The notes beneath the pieces are model-generated. The model made no database searches. It worked only from the letters and a program-made list of their open reading frames with translations, and was not told the origin of the DNA. The translations under genes were made by a program, and so were the position numbers. Shown here piece by piece: positions 56,463 through 64,000 of a DNA stretch of 64,000 nt. Within the stretch, counting starts at the first letter, position 1. Each line of letters begins with the position of its first letter. Source of the stretch: Chthoniobacter flavus Ellin428 (GTDB lineage: Bacteria > Verrucomicrobiota > Verrucomicrobiia > Chthoniobacterales > Chthoniobacteraceae); assembly GCF_000173075.1 (NCBI RefSeq), contig NZ_ABVL01000013.1, forward strand, positions 1-64,000. The letters are read 5' to 3'.

Positions 56463-56529
56463 CCCCGCGAATCACTCGAATGAAGCGAATGATCTGTCCT
56501 CATTCGAGTGATTTGCGTGATTCGCGGGC
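56463..56529. repeat. Inverted word repeat CGCGAATCACTCGAATG
   Basis: Left arm CCCCGCGAATCACTCGAATG (56463-56482) and the inverse TCATTCGAGTGATTTGCGTGATTCGCGGG in the right part (56499-56528). Non-coding. Part of a 600-base run of stacked palindromes (56200-56780). Confidence 0.7.
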
Positions 56530-56563
56530 CCAAAATTCTACGCGCCGTGCGGACATTTTCATG

Positions 56564-56746
56564 GTTAGCACTGCAGAGAACGCGGAGGGCCGCAGAGGGA
56601 GAAAAGGAGGAAGGAGGAAGGATGAAAAAAACGCGTTACCCGATAGCGAGTGTCGATCTCCAAAAACCGCGTAGCGCACTTCACTTCATCCTTTTGTTTC
56701 CTCCTCCGCGGCCCTCTGCGTTCTCAGCGTCCTCTGCGCTTAAACT
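56564..56746. repeat. Nested palindrome: CGCAGAGA outer arms, GGAGGAAGG inner arms, conserved loop
   Basis: Outer arms with GCAGAGAACGCGGAGGGCC-type words (56571-56600) and their inverse (56703-56740). Inner arms GAAAAGGAGGAAGGAGGAAG (56601-56620) and the inverse (about 56684-56706). The loop has CCGCGTAGCGCACT (56667-56680), the same as in 44174-44187. Confidence 0.75.
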
Positions 56747-56806
56747 CAGCCGTGGCGACAGTTTTGTCTAAAATGCGCTAAACGATTTGGTTCGCGCAGC
56801 GGTGGA

Positions 56807-57040
56807 TTATTCTCCGTCGTTCCCAATCGCGTTTTGCGGACAAATCCCCTCGGCATTCTGCGCCGCCGCCTCTTCCTCATCCCCCTCCGGCTGTTTGAAA
56901 AAATAGACGTAAGTCTCGTCGTCGTTGTATTTCAGCAACTCCGGCGCCTCGTCGAGGCACACGCGGCAGGGCGTGCAGGTATCATCCACATACCATGGTC
57001 CCGGAACATTCTCGTGCAATTTATGTGTCTTGTCGGCCAT
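56807..57040 (-). CDS. Single [4Fe-4S] ferredoxin
   Basis: 77 residues. Cluster ligands in CTPCRVC (Cx2Cx2C, about residues 22-28) and a fourth Cys in GICPQNAIG near the C-terminus, the layout of a 4Fe-4S single-cluster ferredoxin. Small acidic electron carrier. Partner unknown; serine dehydratase and other iron-sulfur enzymes are in the downstream region. Confidence 0.92.
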   Translation of the reverse strand: MADKTHKLHENVPGPWYVDDTCTPCRVCLDEAPELLKYNDDETYVYFFKQPEGDEEEAAAQNAEGICPQNAIGNDGE

Positions 57041-57190
57041 GGGGCCGCAGGACTAACCGATTTCGCCCTCTCTGACAATCCGATTATCCGCGCTTTTAGA
57101 TGTTTATAGCTTTTTTCAGTAAGTCGGCTACAAACACGGTGCCAGCCGGGCTTGTCCGCCTTTCCACGGCTGCCAACCCCGCATAGGAAC

Positions 57191-58123
57191 GTGAAAATAT
57201 CCGATAGCAAGATCACCCAGAACCTCCGGCGCCTGATGCGCGAAATCCACGAGCCGGCGAGCCTTTTCTCCGGCATGACGATCCAGCAATCGCTGGCCCC
57301 GGAAAACATCATCATCTTCAAGCGCACGGATACCACGCTGCTCAAGCCCGAGGGCGTGAGCGTGAATTTTCACCACCGCTTCGAACTGGTGAGCGTGCTC
57401 GATACCGCCGCCCCGGCGCGGATCGATCGCACGACTTACGATCTGCATCCCGGCGAATGCGCGCTCATTTTCCCGAATCAATTTCACCACTTCATGGACG
57501 TCTCGAAGAGCCATCTCGACTGGCTCTTCATTACCTTCGAGTTGAAGAATCACGACGCCATCCGCTCGCTGCAAAACTCTCCGCGGGTGCTCGATCCGAC
57601 CTGCCTCGAGTTGCTGAACAACATCGTCCAGGAGTTCGTGCACCCGAAGAACGCCGCCCACGATACCCTGGAGATTTCCTATGCGCTGTCGCGCGTGCTC
57701 TTGCACTTGCTCGATTGCCCGCCTTTGCCGACGGATCGCCGGGACATCCACTCCAGCGACGACGTACGCGATGTCATCCTCGAGAGCATCAATAAATACG
57801 TCCGCGCCAATCTCGGCCGTGCCGTCACCATCGCCGATATCGCCGGTGAGCTGGGTTACAGCGTGAGCCATCTGCGTGCCGTTTTTCGCGATCGCCTCGG
57901 CGTGAGCCTCGGCAAATACATGCGCGAATCGCGTCTCTCGGAAGCAGCGCAGTTACTCCAGTCTTCGGGACTCAATGTCTCCGATATCGGCGAACGCTGC
58001 GGCTTCGAGTCGCTCTATGCTTTCTCGCGCGCGTTCCGCAAAGCCTACGGCATCCCACCGCGCACTTATCGCCAGCTCGTGCAGGAAGGCGGTCCTTTGC
58101 CCGTCTCGGGTAAGAAGAGCTGA
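57191..58123 (+). CDS. AraC-family transcriptional regulator
   Basis: 310 residues from GTG 57191, with AGGAA just upstream. N-terminal cupin-like sensor domain (about 30-150, LHPGECALIFPNQFHHF), C-terminal AraC HTH pair: TIADIAGELGYSVSHLRAVFRDRLGVS and VSDIGERCGFESLYAFSRAFRKAYGIPPRTYR. Immediately precedes tdh and the amino acid catabolism genes, so it may regulate them. An upstream TTG would add 13 residues. Confidence 0.9.
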   Translation: MKISDSKITQNLRRLMREIHEPASLFSGMTIQQSLAPENIIIFKRTDTTLLKPEGVSVNFHHRFELVSVLDTAAPARIDRTTYDLHPGECALIFPNQFHHFMDVSKSHLDWLFITFELKNHDAIRSLQNSPRVLDPTCLELLNNIVQEFVHPKNAAHDTLEISYALSRVLLHLLDCPPLPTDRRDIHSSDDVRDVILESINKYVRANLGRAVTIADIAGELGYSVSHLRAVFRDRLGVSLGKYMRESRLSEAAQLLQSSGLNVSDIGERCGFESLYAFSRAFRKAYGIPPRTYRQLVQEGGPLPVSGKKS

Positions 58124-58211
58124 GTTTCCTCGGTCCGCCCGATGTTTGTCATAAATGGATAGTTATCTTGCGAATTAGACAATTTCGCTGGTAGTGGACT
58201 GGTCACTTTCC

Positions 58212-59246
58212 ATGAAAGCACTCGTCAAAGCGAAATCCGAACCCGGCCTCTGGCTGCAAGACGTCCCCGAACCGCAGTGCGGGATCAATGACGTACTCAT
58301 CCGCGTCGATCGCACGGGGATCTGTGGCACTGACCTCCACATTTACAAGTGGGACGCGTGGGCGCAGAAAACGATTCCCGTGCCGATGGTCGTCGGGCAC
58401 GAGTTTGTCGGCGAGATCGTGCAGGTTGGTGAGAATGTGAGTGACTTCTTCCCCGGCGAAATCGTCAGCGGCGAAGGCCACGTGGTCTGCGGACGCTGCC
58501 GCAATTGTCTCGCTGGCCGCCGCCATCTCTGTGCGCACACCGTGGGCGTGGGCGTGAATCGTCCCGGGGCTTTTGCCGAGTATCTTTCGCTGCCGATGAC
58601 CAATGTCTGGCATCATCGCCCGGGCATCGATCTCGACGTCGCGAGCATCTTCGATCCACTCGGTAATGCTGTGCATACCGCGCTGAGTTTCGATGTGCTC
58701 GGAGAGGACGTGCTGATTACCGGCGCCGGTCCGATCGGCCTGATGGCCGCGGCCGTGGTGCGCCACGCGGGCGCGCGCTATGTCGTCATCACGGACGTGA
58801 ATGAGCATCGCCTCGAACTCGCCAAAAAGATGGGCGTGGACGTGGCGCTGAATGTCACCAACGGCTCGCTGGCCGAAGTGCAGAAGCAACTCCAGATGGC
58901 CGAAGGTTTCGACGTAGGCCTGGAGATGAGCGGCAATCCCGCCGCTTTCCGGTCGATGATCGATAACATGGCGCACGGCGGCAAAATCGCCATGCTCGGC
59001 ATCCCGAGCGAAGACATCGCCATCGACTGGAACAAGGTCGTCTTCAATATGCTCACCATCAAAGGCATCTATGGCCGCGAGATGTACGAGACATGGTACA
59101 AGATGAGCGTGATGCTCCAGAGCGGGCTCGATATTTCCCCAGTCATCACCCACCGCTTCGGTGCGGATGAATTCGAGAAAGGTTTCGCCGCGATGAAGTC
59201 CGGCGAAAGCGGCAAAGTCATTCTCGACTGGAAAGTCTTCCGCTGA
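58212..59246 (+). CDS. tdh: L-threonine 3-dehydrogenase
   Basis: 344 residues. Zn-dependent medium-chain dehydrogenase oxidising threonine to 2-amino-3-ketobutyrate with NAD+. Catalytic zinc site: GICGTDLHIYKWD (Cys) and GHEFVGEIV (His-Glu); structural zinc Cys in CGRCRNCLAGRRHLC. NAD-binding ITGAGPIGLMAAAVV. The IYKWD segment is typical of threonine dehydrogenases. The partner kbl is 1.8 kb downstream. Confidence 0.93.
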   Translation: MKALVKAKSEPGLWLQDVPEPQCGINDVLIRVDRTGICGTDLHIYKWDAWAQKTIPVPMVVGHEFVGEIVQVGENVSDFFPGEIVSGEGHVVCGRCRNCLAGRRHLCAHTVGVGVNRPGAFAEYLSLPMTNVWHHRPGIDLDVASIFDPLGNAVHTALSFDVLGEDVLITGAGPIGLMAAAVVRHAGARYVVITDVNEHRLELAKKMGVDVALNVTNGSLAEVQKQLQMAEGFDVGLEMSGNPAAFRSMIDNMAHGGKIAMLGIPSEDIAIDWNKVVFNMLTIKGIYGREMYETWYKMSVMLQSGLDISPVITHRFGADEFEKGFAAMKSGESGKVILDWKVFR

Positions 59247-59288
59247 TTTCCGGCCCGCCGGAAACAGTCCCGTCCCCCATAACATGCA

Positions 59289-60536
59289 ATGAAAACGCTC
59301 AGCCTCCTCGCGTCCATCGCGCTCGCTTCCACCGCGTTCGCCGAACTCCGTGTCCCCGCCTCCACCGCCTATCTCGACCCAGACCCCAATGGGGCGAAAG
59401 TCACCAAGGAGGGAATCTCCGGCTGGACGAATCCCCAGATCACGGTCTCGTGGTTTGGCGAGATCAAGACTCCCGGCATGCTCGATGCCTCCGTCGCGCT
59501 GCACCTTCCGCCAGGCACTAACAGTCGCTGGCGTCTGACCGTCGGCACGCAGGCACGCGAAGCGCAGGCCACCGGCAAGGGGCAACCGGTCACCGTCAAA
59601 TTCGGCACCTTCCATATCCCGAATGCCGGTTACGTGAAGTTTCAGCTCACCTCGCTGAATCCCAAGGACAAGCCGGCCGGGGATCTCGATGCGCTCGTCC
59701 TCGACGGCACGGCGACACAAGGCGCGCACTTCAATCTCGATCCACGCCGCAACGCCGCGAGCGTACACTTGAAATACGAGACGCCCGCCAATGGCGAAGT
59801 CGCGCTCTTCTACAACGAAGTCACCGCCGTCACCGATCCGGTCGCGACTTACTATATGGCCTGTGGCTTTGCGCGCGGCTATTTCGGCATGCAGGTCAAT
59901 TCCCCCACCGAACGCCGCATCATTTTCTCCGTGTGGGACAGCGGCTCGGGACAAACGGCGAAGAACCGCACCGACGTCTCGGATGAAAATCGCGTGAAGC
60001 TGCTCGCCAAGGGCGAGAACGTCGTGGCCAGCGATTTCGGCAACGAAGGCACCGGCGGCCACTCGCATCTCGTCTACAACTGGAAGACCGGCCAGCCGCA
60101 GAAGTTCGTGGTGACGGCCAAAGCCGAAGGAGATCACACCGATTACACCGGCTACTGGTTTCAACCCGAGCAACATGTGTGGAAGCTCATCGCCAGCTTC
60201 CGCGCCCCGCGCGACGGCAAATGGCTGCGCGGCCTCTACTCCTTCAGCGAAAACTTCGGCGGCTCAAATGGCCACCTGCAGCGCAAGGCGCTCTTCGGCC
60301 CGCAATGGATTCGCCTGGCTGATGGCAAATGGCAGGAAATCACCGAGGCCAGCTTCAGCCACGACGGTACTGGCAAGGAAAACCGCCTCGATCGTTTCAT
60401 GGGCGTGGAGAGCGGCCGCTTCTTCCTCTCCAATGGCGGCTTCGTTCCCGGCTCCACGAAATACGGCGACAAATTCACCCGTCCAGCCAGCGGGCATCCG
60501 CCCGAAATCCAATTGCCCACCGTGACCTCGAATTGA
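59289..60536 (+). CDS. Exported DUF3472 (with DUF5077) protein
   Basis: 415 residues. Signal peptide MKTLSLLASIALASTAFAE. N-terminal DUF5077-like beta domain (about 20-150), then DUF3472 (about 150-415), with FSVWDSGSGQ and HSHLVYNW. Found mainly in Bacteroidota, Verrucomicrobiota and Actinomycetota and probably glycan related; the function is not established. Oddly placed between tdh and kbl. Confidence 0.85.
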   Translation: MKTLSLLASIALASTAFAELRVPASTAYLDPDPNGAKVTKEGISGWTNPQITVSWFGEIKTPGMLDASVALHLPPGTNSRWRLTVGTQAREAQATGKGQPVTVKFGTFHIPNAGYVKFQLTSLNPKDKPAGDLDALVLDGTATQGAHFNLDPRRNAASVHLKYETPANGEVALFYNEVTAVTDPVATYYMACGFARGYFGMQVNSPTERRIIFSVWDSGSGQTAKNRTDVSDENRVKLLAKGENVVASDFGNEGTGGHSHLVYNWKTGQPQKFVVTAKAEGDHTDYTGYWFQPEQHVWKLIASFRAPRDGKWLRGLYSFSENFGGSNGHLQRKALFGPQWIRLADGKWQEITEASFSHDGTGKENRLDRFMGVESGRFFLSNGGFVPGSTKYGDKFTRPASGHPPEIQLPTVTSN

Positions 60537-60562
60537 CCCGCTCTATGCCCGCGCTGCGCCGA

Positions 60563-61048
60563 CTATTTTCCAATCGACTTTACCGACGACGGAAACTTCG
60601 GCGCCAATTTCGATTTCGCCATTTCGCCGCTCGCATTGAAAAAGCGAATACGTCCTTGTTTGTCACACAGCCAGTATTCGAGCGCCCCTGCGGCCAAGTA
60701 GAGATCCTTTTTGTAAAGCATCTCCTTCACCGTATTGGACGGGGAAAGGACTTCGACGCAAATTTCGGGCGCGATCTTGCAACTGAAGTCCTCGGCAACT
60801 TCCGTCCAACGTTTCCGCGAAAGCCAGACGACATCGGCTTCCTTCGTTCCGTCGCTGGTTTCCACTGCACATTCCACCACAATTTCCCCCTGCGGAAGAT
60901 GTCGACGCAACAACTCGCCGATACGAAACTTGTATACTCCGCAATAGTTGGCGGTCGGGCTCATGACAATTTGCCCCTGGCCGTTCAGCTCAATCTTGTA
61001 CGGGGCGTCCTCAAAGCGCTTGTCTTTACAGAGCTGCTCCCAAGTCAT
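60563..61048 (-). CDS. Uma2-family (DUF820) PD-(D/E)XK nuclease-like protein
   Basis: 161 residues from the ATG of MTWEQLCKDKRF. Uma2 motifs: MSPTANYCGVYKFRIGELL, EADVVWLS (Asp), APEICVEVLSPSNTVKEM (Glu-x-Ser) and KDLYLAAGALEYWLCD (Lys). Putative restriction-endonuclease-like fold; common in cyanobacteria and PVC bacteria, function unproven. Opposite in strand to the surrounding genes. Confidence 0.88.
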   Translation of the reverse strand: MTWEQLCKDKRFEDAPYKIELNGQGQIVMSPTANYCGVYKFRIGELLRRHLPQGEIVVECAVETSDGTKEADVVWLSRKRWTEVAEDFSCKIAPEICVEVLSPSNTVKEMLYKKDLYLAAGALEYWLCDKQGRIRFFNASGEMAKSKLAPKFPSSVKSIGK

Positions 61049-61072
61049 CAGCCACTTCAAACATAAACGATC

Positions 61073-62285
61073 ATGGTTGAAAAGTTTCGGAACCACCTTC
61101 TCCAGCAACTCACCGACATCCGCACCGCCGGCCTCTATAAATCCGAGCGGATCATCACCACGCCGCAGGATGCCCACATTCGCGTCACGTCGGCGACCGG
61201 CACCGCGGGTCCGGAACGCGAGGTCCTGAATCTCTGCGCAAATAATTACCTTGGTCTGGCCGAGCATCCCGAGGTCGTCGCCGCGGCGCATGCCACGCTG
61301 GATCGCTGGGGCTACGGACTTTCCTCGGTGCGTTTCATCTGCGGCACGCAGCAATTGCACAAGCAGCTGGAGGCGAAGATCAGCGAGTTTCTCGGTACCG
61401 AGGATACGATCCTCTATTCGTCCTGCTTCGATGCGAATGGCGGTTTGTTCGAAACGTTGCTCGGCCCGGAAGACGCGATCATATCCGATGAATTGAACCA
61501 CGCCTCGATCATTGACGGTGTGCGGCTTTGCAAGGCGCAGCGTTACCGCTACAAAAACAACGACCTCACCGACCTGGAAGCGAAGCTGCGCGAGGCGGCG
61601 GAGAAAGGCGCGCGCTTCAAGATGATCGCCACCGATGGCGTCTTTTCGATGGATGGCTACATCGCCAATCTCCGCGGCATCTGCGATCTCGCGGAGCAAC
61701 ATGGTGCGCTGGTCATGGTCGATGATTCGCACGCCGTCGGTTTCATGGGCCGCACCGGCCGCGGCACGCATGAGCATTGCGAGGTCATGGGCCGGGTGGA
61801 CATTCTCACCGGGCACCCTCGGCAAGGCGCTCGGCGGCGCGAGCGGCGGCTACACCAGCGGGCGCCAGGAAATCATCGAACTGCTCCGCCAACGCTCGCG
61901 GCCCTATCTTTTCTCCAACACCCTTGCGCCCAGCATCGCCGGTGCCTCGCTCAAGGTGCTCGAACTGCTCAGCGCCTCGACCGCCCTGCGCGACAAATTG
62001 GAGGCGAACACCCGCTTCTTCCGCGAGGCGATGAGCAAGCTCGGCTACACCATCCTGCCCGGCACCCATCCCATCGTGCCCATCATGCTCGGCGAAGCCA
62101 CCCTCGCGCAGCGCCTCGCCGAAGCCATGCTGCAGCGCGGCGTCTATGTGGTCGGCTTTTTCTATCCGGTCGTCCCGCAGGGGAAGGCACGCATTCGCAC
62201 CCAGATCAGCGCCGCCCATTCCCGCGAAGACCTGGAATTCGCCGTCCAGGCCTTCGCCGAGGCCAAACGGGAGTTGGGAATTTGA
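61073..62285 (+). CDS. kbl: Glycine C-acetyltransferase (2-amino-3-ketobutyrate CoA ligase), frameshifted
   Basis: PLP enzyme splitting 2-amino-3-ketobutyrate with CoA into glycine and acetyl-CoA, the step after Tdh. The N-terminal part (NLCANNYLGLAEHP, DELNHASIIDG, VDDSHAVGFMG) is in one frame; the part with the PLP lysine (TLGKALGGASGGY) and the C-terminus is in another. Removing one G of GGG at 61811-61813 gives a continuous 403-residue protein of the usual length. Without that correction the active-site Lys is lost. A sequencing indel is likely. Confidence 0.9.
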
Positions 62286-62349
62286 ACTCTGAATCCATGT
62301 CATCCCTGGCCCGATTTATGGTATCTTCTGCATGCAGTTAGCAACGTGC

Positions 62350-63729
<1,380 letters not shown>

Positions 63730-63738
63730 GCGGGGTTT

Positions 63739-63822
63739 CTTAATTTTTAATCCTTAATCCTTAATCGTTAATCCTTTTTCGAACGCGCCGGGGATTAACG
63801 ATTAAGGATTAAAGATTAAGAT
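63739..63822. repeat. TTAATC word palindrome after sdaA
   Basis: Left arm (63740-63774) has four TTAATC-type words; right arm (63792-63822) GGGATTAACGATTAAGG then ATTAAAGATTAAG is its inverse, with CGAACGCGCC in the loop. It lies 10 bases after the sdaA stop and could act as terminator. AT-rich, unlike the surrounding coding DNA. Confidence 0.75.
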
Positions 63823-63855
63823 CAAGAAGCCGCCGCCTCCTTTCCACCACCGCCG

Positions 63856-64000
63856 ATGGACATCATCTCCGCCACGATCCTGCTGCTCACCATCATGGAT
63901 CCGCTGGGGAACGTGGCCAATTTCATCTCGGGCCTGCGCAGTGTGCCGCCGGAGCGCCGCTTGCGCGTCATCGCCCGGGAACTCGTCATCGCCCTCATCA
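63856..64000 (+). CDS. MarC/UPF0056-family membrane protein, N-terminal part (cut by window end)
   Basis: First 48 residues only: MDIISATILLLTIMDPLGNV, then ANFISGLRSVPPERRLRVI. The LLLTIMDPLGN segment and the following loop match MarC-type inner membrane proteins. The role is poorly defined. The rest lies outside the window. Confidence 0.75.
   Translation, partial: MDIISATILLLTIMDPLGNVANFISGLRSVPPERRLRVIARELVIALI

Noticed and set aside
58203..60176. Long minus-strand frame across tdh and DUF3472
   Set aside because: Runs antisense to two clearly coding genes and has no recognisable domain.
63739..63822. Possible CRISPR-like array
   Set aside because: The words are contiguous and inverted, with no spacers of constant length and no cas genes in the window.

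Overview
The window looks like chromosomal DNA of a high-GC member of the Verrucomicrobiota (PVC superphylum). The basis is protein content: Planctomycete/Verrucomicrobium-type cytochrome fusions (ThuA-dehydrogenase-HEAT-heme, WD40-heme), a DUF1501 + DUF1549/DUF1553 + PPC-domain gene set, Tat-exported Gfo/Idh/MocA oxidoreductases and SGNH hydrolases. The order or genus cannot be fixed from sequence alone. Most starts lack a strong Shine-Dalgarno sequence. Two tRNA genes are present (Leu-UAA, Val-GAC); there is no rRNA, CRISPR or prophage.

Layout. 1-741: right end of an IS4-type element that has removed the 5' end of a GntP-type permease gene. 2.1-7.7 kb: CPBP protease, TSUP exporter, aroB, lysA, a lipoprotein and a small exported protein. 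7.8-16.1 kb: a giant ThuA/heme protein, a frameshifted Tat oxidoreductase and a secreted beta-helix glycan hydrolase. 16.7-22.5 kb: a tightly packed minus-strand envelope-glycan operon (GT2, polysaccharide deacetylase, epimerase, GMC oxidoreductase, polytopic membrane protein). 22.6-31.7 kb: the PVC set (PPC protein, DUF1501, DUF1549/1553) with a divergent cytochrome-WD40 protein. 31.8-35.1 kb: tRNA-Leu and an ECF sigma/anti-sigma pair divergent from a Tat metallophosphoesterase, a DUF2231 protein and cytochrome c. 35-43 kb: SGNH hydrolase, GT39-like protein, FHA protein, response regulator, DUF190-crcB fluoride unit, CE1-type esterase. 43-50 kb: dehydrogenases, two very small genes, a cNMP-binding protein, PEBP, amidase and a Cys-rich peptide. 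50-56 kb: a second secreted CAZyme-like protein, tRNA-Val, a frameshifted SGNH hydrolase. 56.8-64 kb: ferredoxin, AraC regulator, and threonine/serine catabolism (tdh, kbl, sdaA) interspersed with a DUF3472 protein and a Uma2 nuclease.

Two patterns cut across the window. First, many intergenic gaps are filled with nested palindromes built from short repeated words (for example TTAATC, CGCAGAGA, GGAATAGGAGG, ACGGATT, GTCATTCTGAGCGGAGCG). Several copies share the same loop sequence, and one (16321-16647) has terminal inverted repeats like a MITE. Second, five otherwise well conserved genes are each broken by one single-base indel in a short homopolymer or dinucleotide run, which suggests sequencing indels more than five independent gene deaths.
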